A stretch of DNA of 64,000 bases, taken from Plicaturopsis crispa FD-325 SS-3. Lineage: Eukaryota; Basidiomycota; Agaricomycetes; Amylocorticiales; Amylocorticiaceae. The stretch lies in the NCBI GenBank assembly GCA_000827205.1, contig KN832555.1, positions 1,824,472 through 1,888,471 of the forward strand, read 5' to 3'. Below, in pieces: positions 44,355 to 57,645 of the stretch (its first letter is position 1; each line of letters starts with the position of its first letter). Both the position numbers and the translations under genes were made by a program. The notes beneath the pieces were generated by a model. The model saw nothing but the letters and a program-made list of their open reading frames with translations, did not search any database and was not told the DNA's origin.

Positions 44355-45445
44355 ACTGGAATTCATCGTTTTCTTTTCTCCCTTTCACTTCACTGTCTTT
44401 TCTTCGCATTGCCTGACCCCCGATCTACGATGATCATACCATCAAAGTGGCCCCGGACAAACGCAGATCGCTGTCGATGGCTTCTCAACACCTCATCCCA
44501 GACTTAATGTGTAAGTATGTACTTAAGTAAGCGGAGCGAGTCCATGCTCAATGCCGCGGAGATTGAATCCTATATTAACCGACAACGCCATGTTCATGGC
44601 CAATTCATGGCAGTCTTCTGGCACGCCACCACAAACATCGGTAGCGGCGCAAGCACCAGTCCCCGACTCTCTGTGGGCTCATCAGCACAAATGGCCCGTC
44701 GCAAATATACTCGAGACTGTGCATTGATTTAGACAGACTAGCACCACCAGGTGCCTTAAAGATACGAACGCTGACTGAGACAACTGATTTAATACATCGT
44801 CTGAAACCAGATCGACACTTTGCAGACTCGTCCCCGTCGTTGCCAGACTCCAAATTGAGTGTTGAGATCATGGTCCTTGTAAAACCCGTCATCCTGTAAG
44901 TAGCTGAAAGGAAAACGCCGCCTGCGACCTCGAGTTCTGCGTCGACCATCCCGAGCCTGTGAGTCGGAGCCGACAATGTTGCAAGGCAGATGAGACTCTG
45001 CACGTAGACCTGTACCTGGTATCTTAGCTACCTTAGAGCTGGCGGACGCAGAGCAGCGGCTTGTGACAGAACGCCGCAAATATTGTGAAATACAACGCAC
45101 AAAGAATTGCGCGCAGATTGCGCGTCAGTAGGAGTCGAACGGGCGACGCGCTCAGCGCTGCGACGCGTTAGGGGTATTTCAACTTTCCCACGCCGTTTCG
45201 TCCTCTGGTGAAGAGAAAATTTTATCTCCCTGGACAAACCCTCCCTCTTGTTCCAAGAGAGTCGGGAATCACAGATACGCACTCAGAAAACGAATACTCA
45301 TCGAGGGTGCACTAACACTGCGAGACACTCATAGGCCATGCAATCTCCGAGCTCGTGGGGAGCGTAGATTGCGATTGATAAGGCTCCCGGTAGCGCGACC
45401 CATGAGGGATACCATTTATGTTACCACTTATATGCCGTCTATACA
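44355..45445. other. Gene-poor intergenic region
   Basis: 1.09 kb between two converging gene ends. I checked both strands and see no domain, no tRNA and no repeats. A short stretch near 45130 looks vaguely like a tRNA T-arm but does not fold. Confidence 0.45.
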
Positions 45446-46902
45446 TCAGAAAAACTTGTCCATAAGCTTCCTGGAGGCCTCTACCCCAAGCTGTGATAGA
45501 TGACTTGATTAGCGGCAGCAAAAAGGAAGCAAGCAAACAGAGATGAAGGACTCACGAATGTCGCTGCATTTGCAGGGAAAGCCTTCATGGTAGACACATT
45601 TTAGTTATCATACGTAGAGTGCACATCAGACCGAAAACGTACCCTTCCCATGGCCGGACCGAAACCCTTCCACAGTGCCGCTACACCATCTGCGGCGATG
45701 GTCTTTCGTGCGCAGTCGAGGAGGCCGGAGTAAGTGCCTTCAGGTGCTGACTGGAGCCTCGACTTGAGAACCTGGATAGATGCAACCGTTAATATTCGCC
45801 AGATGTAAGAACAAAAAACAGGCAGGGAGAGCACTCACATCTGGAGGGATGGCCAAGGCCCACATGGCTACTCCTGCGGTACCACCTGCAAATATGACAG
45901 CGCCCAGGTTTAAGTCTGCGGGAGACGCGCCAGCCGGGGTAAGAGCCTTCTTTGTCACCTCATATGCGGCGAAGTACCTGGAATGCAACGACGTATCAGC
46001 TCTGGACACTCGTCAACGTGCGATAAGTCACTGACGCGGCACTTCCAGGACCATCCCGCGCTAACGTAGCACCCGTGCCACGGAATATACTCCGTACACC
46101 TCCCTCCCTGTAGAGGTGTTTCATCACATCTATCACACCTGTGTATCTCCGCTCGGACCCTCCTTGTCCTTGAACCTATCCAATCAATTTGGTCAGGTGT
46201 CGGAACCAGCCATGTCGCTTAACACACCTGTAGGAGAACCTTTGCTCTCTCGACCGGTGCAGTGATGGCGGTGGTAGGCACTGCCGACAAGAAACCCGCG
46301 GCTGCTAGCTCGGGTATCGAAAGCGTCTCAGACTTTCGTTTCGGTGTGACCGCAAATATGAGTTTCTTGGACGCGTCGTATGCCTTCACATGAGAAGTGA
46401 GATTAACATGCAGAACTTCAAGCGAATTAGCGCGAGCGAGCGTACTCACCCAGAACGACACCGCAAATATTGGTGTTATACCAAGAAGCGGAGGCACCAT
46501 ACCACGGTACAATCTATTAGATAGTTAGCCTTTGCATGCTACGTCGAGACTGCAGAGTAAACGTACCCAGTTACACCATCCCGAGCTACAGTTTTCTTCA
46601 CGACATCGATAGCGCCCGTGTAAGTCCCCGGTGCTGCCGTCTGCAATCGTGTCTTCGTGAGATCAAATGGGTGACCTTGAAACACGGATCAGGGAGACAC
46701 AAAATGGTGTAGACAGAAGGGTTACCGACCGACGAGGACAGCTGCCGCCCCTCCGAAGCCTCCAGAGATGAACGATTTAGTCTGCTCAATGACCGAACCC
46801 TTCACTTCCTCCTTGATTTCCTCTATAGCTGGTGCCTCGCTACTCTACGGCATCGCGAGTGTCAGTGCACAGCGATTCGGAGAAACGGGAAATGCTCACC
46901 AT
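45446..46902 (-). CDS. Mitochondrial carnitine/acylcarnitine carrier
   Basis: Exchanges acylcarnitines for carnitine across the inner mitochondrial membrane, feeding fatty-acid or acetyl units to the matrix. All three carrier repeats are present with their P-x-[DE]-x-x-[KR] signatures: [28 protein letters not shown] and [16 protein letters not shown]. The C-terminus [20 protein letters not shown] is the carnitine carrier subfamily mark. Seven or so short introns interrupt the frame. The first coding exon appears to be the ATG alone; the intron 3' of it restores [36 protein letters not shown]. The protein ends KFF. It is a plausible functional partner of the peroxisomal thiolase elsewhere in this window, though not linked to it in an operon sense. 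Confidence 0.9.
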
Positions 46903-47204
46903 GGTTTAAGGCTGTCTCTGAGAGTCCGTGAAGGTGCTAAGCAAAAGCGCACAAGATGGGGCTCACGCCTCCCCAGGCAAGGTTAATGGACATCACGGAC
47001 GTTGAAGCCGGTGAGCTCTTTCATATGATTTTTACCACGCGCTTTCCCCGCATCCGAAATAGAGGGCAGCAGCGCTAGCTGAGCGCGCCTCATAAATATG
47101 CAAATAATGGAAGTGCTGCGTGTTTCCATGAATATTATTATACTACTGTACATATACCTAGCCCATACATACTTCATGCTCTATGTGATGTGATTAGTCC
47201 CCGG
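46903..47204. other. Intergenic, carrier promoter region
   Basis: 302 bp between the carrier start and the end of the fasciclin gene. Promoter by position; no gene seen. Confidence 0.45.
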
Positions 47205-50059
47205 TCACGAATCGTTATCGTCCTGGCCGAATCCACCGACAGGCTCATAGGTCGCCTCGGTCGTGTCTCGTCGCCAGACGGCCCGCACGCCCCAGAAAAA
47301 TAGCCCAATAAGTAGGACGCCGACTATGCCAACCACGACAGGCGGGCCGTATTCAAGCCACCAAGGAGGTTGATATGGCATGAGCAGACGGTCGATCTGG
47401 ATGACTCCACCCGTGCCGCCTCCTGTGGTAGAGCGGCCCCACGACAAGACACGCGCCCAATCGGCATGGCCGTCTGTCCCTCGGGCACCTTTGATGCCGA
47501 CGAGGTACCCGCTTGGACTGCTTTTCCCGTCGCCTTCGTCTCCGCCAGCACGGAAGACGACGTCACCATAGTGCGACTTCGGCGACAGGAGGGTGGAGTA
47601 AGCGTCCGGGTTGTCGAGGCCGAGCGGTCGATTATTATTCAAAACGTCCATGACATTGACACCCTTTGACGGTGATGCCGATGCGTGTATGAGGTGTTGG
47701 CTGACAATTGCTTGTAGACCATTAACGTCGGCGTACAACTTCGTGAGGTTAAACTTCTTGAAAGCATCGTCCGTGGGGCAGAGAAGTGTCCACCCGACGC
47801 CCGTTAGGCTCGCATTCGCCCAGGCAGAGCCTTCCGGAGGAGCTGTGCCGTTCAAAATCCACTCCATTCCAGCTTTGGCGACTAGGCTGGCCATGGTCGA
47901 GCCCTTCGCAGACTTCGTCAGTTTCCCTACTGTCAGGTTTACTGTCCGGGGAATCATGAGGTCTGAGAGTTCGTGCACGACGCCCGTCTGTGTGAGGATG
48001 TCCTGAGGCCAGAGCTCGGATTTCATGTGAGCCCAACCACCACTAGGACTGACGATGATCGACCCATTTCCGTGGCGTTCGAGCTGGAGATCGGTACCCT
48101 CCAGAGTTAGGAACGTACGTTGCGAGCCGTTCTGGAGTGAATCTGCGTATTCGATGCCGTCAATGACATGATGCAAAATGACTTGCTCCAAATCGGAGCG
48201 GGAGGATGCTGCGAGAAGGTGTTCGCTGACGAGGAGACCGAGGCGTTTGAATGCACTATTATGTGGAATGAGTATGGAGGTGCGAGGGGTGGTCTTCAGA
48301 ACGTCGGCGAGGGAAGTAGAGAAGATGGCCGCAAGAAAAGACGACAAATCGAGTTTGGGAAGGGCAGTTTGCAATGCGTTATCAGGAGGCGTCAATGGTC
48401 GGGATACGAAATACACCACTGTATTGTTGATCTCGACTGAGAGTAGTCTCAGCAATCGCATTCGTTCATGAAAGGAATAAGAGACTCACTGCGGTCACCG
48501 ATAACACCCGCGCCACCGAACCTCACGAATTGGGCTGCGTCCTTCTTCGGTCCGTCGTGTTCATCTACTTCGACTCCCAGGACCTGCTTCCCACCGTCAA
48601 GTCCGGCCTCTTCGAGAGCAGTTTCCAGCAACATTCCGTCCTTCAGCTTCCCTGGCGTCCACCTCCCGGGGATAAAATGATACTGAAGCATCTTGCGCAG
48701 CTCATCGGTACCCTTCTCTGGCAGATCTCCGTCGCCTAAGAAGTTCAGAACATCATCCTGCGGCGCGAGGATGGTGTAATGCGCGCTGGTATCATTGATG
48801 AGCGATGTGAGGTTTACAGAGTGCAGAAGGGAGACGAAAGAGCTGCAATTGAGCGCGAGCAGGTATTTCTCAGGTGTCAGCTCGAGAGCTCCAGGTGGGA
48901 TGATGAGGGATGAAACGAGGTGAAGGACACCATTCGACGCGTAGATGTCCGGTTCGATGAGTTCTGCGGAAGATATAATGGTCTTCTCCGGTGCGACGAC
49001 AATCTCCAGCTTCGTTCCATCGAGAGTGGTCACTGGGTACATCGTCAGACGGTGAGGACAAGGTACTGGAAAGGAGAGTACTGACGATTGACCGCAGGGT
49101 CAAAGGAATTAGACCATTTGACACCCTTGTCCGCAACAGCGTGCATCTTCACTATTCGGTTAAGATCATCGGTTGCCCACTCGCTCTCCAGGTAAAGCCG
49201 CTCTAATTTGTCCAATTTCGCCCAAGCGTTGTTGACAGGCAGGAACAAAGTCAGCTGCGGTGTTGAATTTAGGAGTTTCGTAGTCTCCGTGGTGAGGATC
49301 CTGTCGAAGTACGATATGTCCGCATGCTGAGACACGATGGTCGCTACATGTTCGGTTAGTAAGCGTATGTTGCGCTAGCATATGCGAGTACGGACCAAGA
49401 TCTGATGGGACTTGAAGGACGTCTGCGATGCCGAGCAGCACGCCATTTCCAGCGTCGACTTGGCCCTTCACAATCTCAGCACCTCCTTTACCGAACGCGT
49501 CGACCCCGACCCAGGCACCGCCTTCCCGAGCTGCCACCCTGAGACGCTGTGGCTCGCCTCCGAGGGTTCCTCCCGGAACAGGCATCCACGGCGGCAACGG
49601 CGGCGGCTCGTTTGTGGGCGGCTCCAAGGATGTGCGAGGAAAGTGTAGAGTCTTATGTACTTGCGTGTCCGATTCTGCCGGGAGGGCGGGTAGAGAATAG
49701 TTTAGGATATGGTAGAACAATTCTTGTCGCAGTTGCTCTTGCACGTTGTCCCTGAGATCGACATCGTTCTCGGCGGAAGCTATGTGCCAGAGCGAATTGG
49801 ACTTGGAATGGCGGTGAATGGCATCGTTTGTAGGTGCGAACAAGGTGCTGCCATTCAGCTTGTTGAGGGTAGGAATTAGGCGTGCTCGTTGTAGCAGGCG
49901 AAGAAGTGAAGTGTAGTCTGGATCAGCAGAAAGAGCGTCGACGAGAGTATACGACGAGATCGTTGGGCGCGTTTCCCATGGAACCTGGGCAGCCTGCGCT
50001 AGCGAGACCAAGGGAAGTAGGGCGAGCACGAATGATGGGATGCAGCCCGACAGGCGCAT
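47205..50059 (-). CDS. Four-domain fasciclin (FAS1) membrane protein
   Basis: Surface or vacuolar adhesion-type protein. It has a signal peptide (LSGCIPSFVLALLPLVSLAQ), then four FAS1-like repeats, recognisable by their S-T-L-F-A-P-x-N-D-A-type motif and the H-h-h motif. First: LNGSTLFAPTNDAIHRH and LFYHILNYSLP. Second: LTLFLPVNNAWAKLDKLE and IVKMHAVADKGV. Third: HYTILAPQDDVLNFLGDGDL and LQYHFIPGRWTPGKL. Fourth: TSILIPHNSAFKRLGLLV and ILHHVIDGIEY. A fifth partial unit reads GWTLLCPTDDAFKKFNLTKL and VSQHLIHAS. A membrane helix (VVVGIVGVLLIGLFFWGVRA) and a short charged tail close the protein. There are three introns. Start and stop are clear. Similar fungal proteins occur at the vacuole and plasma membrane. 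Confidence 0.88.
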
Positions 50060-50393
50060 GGTGACGATTATTCTCCAGTTCTGCGAGTTCTGCGGTAAAT
50101 ACGACGAATATGAAAAAGGGCGACGAGGATTATATAGTAGAAAGAAAGCGCAGCAGATGGCAGCAGGAGGATGGTTTGCAGCAGGTGTCAGGACGGCGTC
50201 GGGCTGCAGCTTTCCGTTTATACAGAGTCCGCTCTGTACCGCGAAGCCTCTAATCCAGAATACTGCTCTATTTGACCTTTAGCTTTCTCGCTGATTATCT
50301 CTTTCAGTCTTTCTGACTTCAAGCTGAATTACAAGAAATGCTGCCTTGAATACGTCTGAATAGGTCGAGAAAATCCTCTGGGACAGCGGGGCC
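50060..50393. promoter_or_regulatory. Divergent promoter, fasciclin / Rav1
   Basis: 334 bp between two divergent start codons with no gene. It must serve both. No motif I can name with confidence. Confidence 0.45.
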
Positions 50394-53300
50394 ATGCTCG
50401 AACTCCTGAAGACTTACGCCGGTTCTCCAGCTGCAGGACTCCAGCACCTCGTTCTTCCCAATGAAACGCTTATTGTACGTGGCAACAAGGTCTTGCAATC
50501 AATATTCTAAACGTGCAATATTTTTGTTGTAGCTTTATCCGTCTGCGGACGCGGTCGTGATACTGAGCGCTTGCACACTCGCGCTGGTACGCGTCCTGGC
50601 GTTCGAAGAAGTGTTCCCGGGGACAACACGTACCAAGGATAAGGTAGCATGCGTGTCCGTAGACGCAGGAATGAAACTGGTGCGCACTCCAAATCCATTC
50701 ACGGATGCACGTTTCTTAGTCTCCTCCTAGGTGGTTGCCTCGATGAATTCGCGTGTTGCGGCGTGGTCACTTTCGGGCACCACCGGCGAGACATGGCGTG
50801 TCCACTCATCCCTCATTATCCCCGACAGTAACCCTGTGACGACTTTAGATTGTCAATCCGGTAAGTGAATTTACTGTTCTTTTGAAGAGTCGCCTCATTT
50901 ATCCTCAGGGTTGCTCGCGGTTGGCACAAAATCGGGTCTCTCTGTATATACCCTAATACTTGACAATGACCTCCCGACATGGTCTCAGAAATGGAAAACT
51001 ACGTAGGTATCCCCCTTTCTAACTTGAGTCTATGCCAACCGAGAAATGACAGAGTAGCGACGCCATGCCTATCGCGGTTTTCACCGTCATTGATGTACAT
51101 TGCGACAACATCCATTGTGCGTACACGACCACGATAAATTGCGACCTGTCATACTGATGGACTAGTTTGGTGAGTAGGAAGACAATCTAGTCAGGATTTA
51201 TTCTACGACTTCAGGTCGTCAGACACAAAAAATACCCCATCCTCGACCTTTGACTAAGATTGCATGGCGCCGTCCCTCAGTCTCAAGTCGGTCTGTGCAT
51301 TTCCACCAAGTCTTGTAAAGCATCATAAACTCACCCTTGGCCTTTTCGGGCTCAGTGATGATCTAATACTATACACAATCACCTCAGACGCGACTTTGCG
51401 GATATTCTTACCAGTCCTTGACGCTCCGCAATACCTTCAATTGCATGCATCACTGGACCTCTTTTCCTCACTTCCCTTCTCTGTCGCATCCGAATTTTCT
51501 ACGGCACAATCTAGTGTCTTTTGGTTGGACCGTGCCATCATCGGTGACTCTCTGGCGAAAAATTTGACTGCTAGCCGTGACGATGACGATGTGCGTCATA
51601 GGAGAGCACGGGAAATCAAGGAAGAGGGTTGGGATCTCTTCCTCCGAGTGCTCGGCAATGGATCTATCGTCGTGACAGCCGTCGCCGTCAGTATTCTCAA
51701 CATCTGCACTGCACGGCATTAAATAATCGATCTGCTTCACAGAATATCGATCGTAGACCACCAACACTACTCACACAATTCACGCTCCAGCACACGCAGC
51801 CCGCCACGCTCCCTCACCCGCCGTCATTTCTTTATCTGTTCCCCAATTCTGACAACACCTCCATCACACTTGTGACTTCCCCACCCCTTGCAACATACGA
51901 GCTTGATCCGCTCTCTTTCTTCGATGACAATCCGAAAGGTCTCGTCCCACTTGCCCAGGGGCCGGATCGCGCGCCAGAAGAGGAATCACGAATATTGCGG
52001 TTTATACGGACACCCGAAGGTCGAGGCGTCGGCGTCGTTCGGACGGACGGCGGAGAGGTGTGGCAGACACCCGCAAACGGTTCAAACCTCTTGAAACGTG
52101 GACGATGGCCAGCGGCAGATCTGGCCGTCGTTCTGCAAAATGGTACAGATAGCTTTCATCTTTCTGTGCGATGGCATTTCTTACTCAGTGCGCAGGCGAA
52201 CAGTTTGCAACATACTCTGCTTCAGAATTGACTTTGACTCTTATGTCGACACCGCCAGCCACAATCTCCATTCCAGAGCTAACGACGCTGTTCTCGTTAC
52301 CCTCCGACGGGGACGATGAATCTATCATTGGCGTGACTCCCGATCTCTCCATTGTGTTCGTCGAAGTATCCATTCGGCCTTCACCAACTCTACGATTGCG
52401 CTCCCACAATAAACTTGCGCTGTCTTCACCCCCGAAAGTAATTGTCCCCGTCGATCCCATGGCCTGGAGTGGACATAAAACACGGACAGAGCACGACGTA
52501 CTTCTTAGTGTTTCCGAGGAAGGGGAGCTTGCATTCTGGGTGCCTGAGGACGAGGCACAACCGGATTGGAGATGCACAGGTAAGGTGAGAACAGGTAGGA
52601 CTGGGTTTAATATGGTGCGATGTAGCTCCGCCAAGAAGTCTGTATTGGGTATGTTACTTTCGCGAGTACACATTTTTGCATGCCCTGATGACTGCCGTGC
52701 CGTTTATCCTAGTCGTTCCTGGGCCCGAAGGAGAAGAATTGACCATCTGGGACTCAAAGGAGTCTGAGTTCGCGTCCGGCATGGAATATCGGACACTCTT
52801 TAGGTACATGCGAAACCTTCACTCAATTCAACTACCAGCACGCTCACAGGCCAATTCAGCGCATCTGAGCCTATCAATGATTTGGATTGGACATCTACTC
52901 CCGACAGCCAATCTATTCTTGCTGTTGGATTTGCCCATCATATCGACCTTCTATGCCAACAACGTTTGACGTATTTTGACGAGGACCCGGCATGGGGAAT
53001 ATGTTGGCGAATATCGATTGGAGAGTATGTAATCGGATTTTCACCTGCTCGCCACGACATTAACGTGCTGGCCCATCCAGCAAGATACCATATTCCATTA
53101 GCGATTCAATATGGCTAGCGAATGGTTCATTGCTCGTTGGCGCTGGGCATCAGATGTACCTCTTCGGCCAACCGAGGAATACGCCGTCGGAGAGCTTATT
53201 TGAGTATGTCGCCCGTCAGAACGGACCACTAGACGATTTCCACCCGCAAATTCTTCTACAATGCCTTCTTTGGGGTGTGTATGGCTCTTTGCACTACAGT

Positions 53301-55418
53301 TTTGCATGCTCATTTTTGCGGCAACAGAAAAAATAGAGTTGGTGAAGGACATAATTGTCAACTTAGCACGCGATATCAAGGCAACGCGATCCGGAGAACA
53401 ATCAATATCGGATTGGCATAAGATGCCAGTAGAGCAGTTCCTGAGGAGGGACCAGACAGTCAAATCGGTGAGCAAAAATGACGAGCACCATCTAGCGAGC
53501 CTTTTGTTCATTGTAGAACGTAGAATAACGTGCAGCCAAAGCTGCGATATAATTTCTTGTTTGATGGCCCAGAGCAAAAGGACGAGTGAGTGACCACACG
53601 AGTTCCACGATCTGCTGCTTACTTCACCGTAGGTCGGATGAAAATGTCTTTTCTCGTGGACTTGTTCTTCGTCTCATAGAAGAATTAGAGGCGCAGCCTC
53701 TACCTCATCTAACACCTAATGAACATGCGCACCTCCTGGTACTAATCCAAACGACGCTCGAGGTAAGTAGTATATGTCACATTTGTTTCGCTACTCTGAC
53801 TCCAGAAGATTGATGAACAACGCCGTGCCCTGGATGCTAACGGGCTACGATATCTAATCTCAATGCGATCATTTTACATCCTAAATCGCCGTGCTTCGAG
53901 CCCTACGAAGACTCCATCGGACAACATCCCCTGGAAGGCGGGCAGGAGAGAACGACTACGCTACCGTGATATCATTTGGGCGTTCCATAGCGAATCCCAG
54001 GACTTGTTACTCACAAACTCAATCGCGGCATGCGATGGTAAGATGGGGTGGTCCGATGCGCGAGCATTAGGCGTCTTCGTTTGGCTTAACTCTATCGAGT
54101 CCATAGTATGTTTGTCAATCGTTTTTCTATGTATCTCTTTATTGACGAAATACAGAAATCGCATATGGAAGTCATTGCAAGAAACGAATACCTAGCAGGA
54201 GACAATAGGGATCCGTCGGCCTGCTCTCTGTTCTACTTTGCGCTAGGAAAAGCAAAGCTTGTCCATGGACTTTGGAGACAGGCGGCTTGGCACAAGGAAC
54301 AACCCATCATGCTGAAATTCCTATCCAACGATTTTACCCAAGCACGATGGCGTACGGCTGCTCTCAAAAATGCCTATGCCTTGCTCAGCAAACGTCGTTT
54401 TGGTAAGTACTCAATACCTGTGTAAATGAGTGCATTCCTCTCGTGCTAACCTTGATATAGAATATTCCGCTGCCTTCTTTCTGCTCGGCGGCAGCCTGAA
54501 GGATGCTGTGAATGTTTGTATCAGGCAACTCGACGACTTCCAGCTTGCAGTTGCACTAGCTCGTGTCGTAGAGCAAAGTAATGACGGACCCGTGCTGCGC
54601 GATGTTATCACCAACTCCGTGCTTCCCATCGCTTTTAAGGACGGTAATCGGTGGCTTGGTAGCTGGGCGTTCTGGCTCCTTCATCGCAGGGATCTTGCTG
54701 TTCGCATTCTTCTGGTAAGACGCTCGACGTTCTTTGTCTTCGACGTTTGTGCTGATACATCTATCATCAGACTCCTTTGCCAGATATTGCTGCGGCTCTC
54801 AGTATCTCTGTGACGGACATAGGCGAGCCCCATTATGACGACCCAAGCCTTGCGTTGTTGTTCTCGCAACTGAGGTCAAAGACGTTGCAAACTGCGAAGG
54901 GCACTAGTGAAATCTCTGGCAGGGCTGAGTTCAACTTTGTCTTGCAGATGGCTCGTGTCTTCTGTCGAATGGGTACGTGTCTTGTGCTAATATACAGCAC
55001 CGTCTCCGTTTCTAACAATCGGGTCATAGGCTGCCATGTCCTTGCCCTTGATCTAGTACGTTCGTGGTCATTCGAACGACCCTCTACCATCATCCGCGAC
55101 ACGTCCGAAAGCGCCTCTGCTCGGCGTCCATCCGCTTCTCCTTCTCGCCACTCCCTGTTCGCCCATAACCTTCGGCGTCGTCCCTCTGTCATGATTGACA
55201 TGGACCTCCCATCCGCACCTCCTACTCGGACAGCATCGCCCGAACGAAAGGCAACGGGTACGACGCCATCCTCACTAGCTACGGAGTCCATCGAGGAGGA
55301 ATTGAAGAAAGACGAGGGTGACTTGTTTGCGAGGAAAGCCGGATTGGGTAGCTTGATGAAGTCTGCGAAACAGGACGTCAAAGTAGAGGAGTTTGACATG
55401 AATGCATTCGGTTTCTGA
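50394..55418 (+). CDS. RAV1: Rav1 / rabconnectin-3-like subunit of the RAVE complex
   Basis: RAVE reassembles the V-ATPase V1 and V0 sectors. The N-terminal half reads as beta-propeller: MLELLKTYAGSPAAGLQHLV, then LYPSADAVVILSACTLALVR, KVACVSVDAGMKLVVASMNS, RVAAWSLSGTTGETWRVHSS. The Rav1-specific helical region is unmistakable: IARNEYLAGDNRDPSACSLF, YFALGKAKLVHGLWRQAAWH, MLKFLSNDFTQARWRTAALK, EYSAAFFLLGGSLKDAVNVC and IRQLDDFQLAVALARVVEQS. It ends in a Ser-rich acidic tail with EEFDMNAFGF. Roughly 20 short introns are needed. I did not resolve each one, especially from 52700 to 53900, where exons are small. No frame break was seen at the joins I checked. Confidence 0.88.
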
Positions 55419-55619
55419 TCCTACGACCGCGAATTCTTACGGGTATGCTCCCCTGAACTAACTAGAATATGGCTGAGATATAGCGAGGAAGGTTTTTAAG
55501 TACAGAGTGCGTTGTGTATTCCGGAAAGTTTCGTACAAAGACAGGAATGGGAAGGCCGTGGAAGTAGAGTAGGAAAAGTAGACGGGAAGGGAAAGACAAT
55601 TAGCTAACTGAAAGGTCGT

Positions 55620-57299
55620 TTACTGCTCAACCTCGATCTCGCGCTTCTTGAGGACGAGGTCCTTGCCGACGACGCGCTTCCATACATCCTGCACCTCGTC
55701 GACGACAGTTTCGAAATGCGACGTGGCATCGTATGACCGAGTAATGAAGATGTTGTCGTCTTGGCCAGACGCAACGGGCGTGTAGAGGGGCGTGATAGAA
55801 ACAAATCTGGGAGAGACAGTCAGCAGCATACTACATGACAAGGATGTATAACTTACTTGTCGTAAATGGGTCCGAGGAGTTGGAGTCCGGGCGCGATCTC
55901 GAGCTCAGGCTTGTCAGTCTCGACGATGGTGCTGACGATGGCAACATAGACGTCCTTTGCGCAGACGTTGTGCGTCGAAGACACCATGGCGACGTAAATG
56001 TCTTGAGAAGTATACCTTGAGTCAACGATTCACGGTGTTGCCACATCGTAAGAAAGCTTACCATTCCTCCTGTTGACCTGGTTTTGAGGAATGATGATCT
56101 GCACACTGTCACTGTCGTCCGTTCCTGGGATCGGGTGCTTGAGGATGCAGATAGCCCGAATGACCTTGCCCTCCTCCACGACGCGCACTTTCCCGTCCTC
56201 AGCGGTCTTCCCAGCACCAAAGTAGCTGGGGTCGCCGATGACCTGCTTGGCCTTGACAGTCTCACCACCGCTCCGTACGCCGACGAACTTGCCGTTCGCG
56301 TCGGTGACGATCTCGTCAATCTGCTTGTCGAGCATGTACGTTCCACCGTAGATGGCAGACAGGCGGGCGAACGATTGTGGGAGCTCGCCGAGACCGTAGA
56401 GCGGGTAGATGTATGGCGATTTGCCATAACGCGCCATCGACGATGTGTACAGAACGATACGGTCGTATGTGGGGCGTGCAGGCTTAGTGATATAGCTACG
56501 CGACAGTCACATTAGCGACGTAAGGGTAAAGCGCAGGTTCCAACGTACTCATCATCGAGGTAGAGTGCCATCGCGTGTCCGATGAAGTCCTGAGTACCAG
56601 CTTCGAGGCCGAACTTTTCGTACACCGATTTCATGGAGTCCTTGTCCAAGTCAATGCCTAATCATCCACATGAGTGATTGACAATGCGGTCGTGTTCACC
56701 GCCGCAACGTACCCTGGTGAGTTTCGGGATCCTCGTCCTTCCAGCTTTGCAGGAACTCGAAGAACTTCTTCGCTCTCCTTTTCTCGAACAGGCCCATGAG
56801 CGGGCTCCTCACGGCCTCCATCTCAGTGCTGGGCACCTTGGAGATCTTGCCCTCGCGATAGACGAAGCTGCCCGCGATCTGCTTGAACTCGAGGTATCGC
56901 GTGACATCCGTGTGCACGAGGATCTTCGTGAGTTCGCCCGACGCGATGATGAACTTTGGAATCAAGTCCACCGCGTAGTCGCGGTCACGGCCCAGCTCAG
57001 CAGGCGGGGCCTGGTCTGGTCGGAACTTGCGGTAGAGCTAAGGACAATATTGAGTCCATGTTGCCCACGTTGATTGAGCGTGATTAGATGATCTACCTGG
57101 GTCAAGTTCAGACTGGCACTGTCACCACCGTAGTAGTCGTTCCGATCCATGTGTAGGACCTTCTTGCCCTCCACAGAGAGCAGACCGGACAGGATACATT
57201 CGGTCAAACCGGTTCCCAGCACAACGACCTGTACACAGCACGGTCAGTCCAGAGCACCCATGATATATACGCCACACCTACGTCGTATTCTTCATCCAT
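55620..57299 (-). CDS. GDI1: Rab GDP-dissociation inhibitor
   Basis: Extracts GDP-bound, prenylated Rab GTPases from membranes and recycles them. A six-codon first exon (MDEEYD) splices to [20 protein letters not shown], the FAD-type dinucleotide-binding start shared with REP. Then come [100 protein letters not shown] and [16 protein letters not shown]. The C-terminus has [20 protein letters not shown]. All Rab-binding-platform blocks are present at normal spacing, and the length of about 450 residues is normal for the family. There are six or so short introns. It pairs functionally with the other traffic genes here, but the linkage is probably chance. Confidence 0.95.
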
Positions 57300-57645
57300 C
57301 GTGGTCTTTGAGTCTGATTGAGAGGATAAGGGAAAGGGAGATGGAGGTGGGTGGAAAGAAACGCAGGAGGCAGCAATGTGTTGCTAAGTACTTGCGGTTA
57401 TACCATCGATCATGGTACGCACGTGTGGAATTCGCGGACGTCACACCGTCTTCGGTCTCTTCACCAAATTCTTGACTAGAATCTCTGTAATTACACTAGA
57501 TTTCACATTATATAGTGTGTAATAGCACCCCCAAAATGCGACGGTTATGTCTTAACAGAACAACATTGCGGACGCCATGCGATGCAGCGCGAATAAAGAT
57601 ACGGGGGCTGCCCAAACCGCGGGCGAAGCGAAAGGCCAACCAGGT
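57300..57645. other. Intergenic, GDI promoter region
   Basis: 346 bp between the GDI start and the end of the next minus-strand gene. No gene seen; promoter by position. Confidence 0.45.

Noticed and set aside
44605-45003. 132-codon minus-strand frame in the gene-poor region
   Set aside because: Composition and sequence look random, and there is no splice partner.
45110-45185. tRNA-like stretch on the minus strand (gttcgact resembling a T-loop)
   Set aside because: The flanking bases do not form a T-stem, and no acceptor stem pairs across 70-90 bases.
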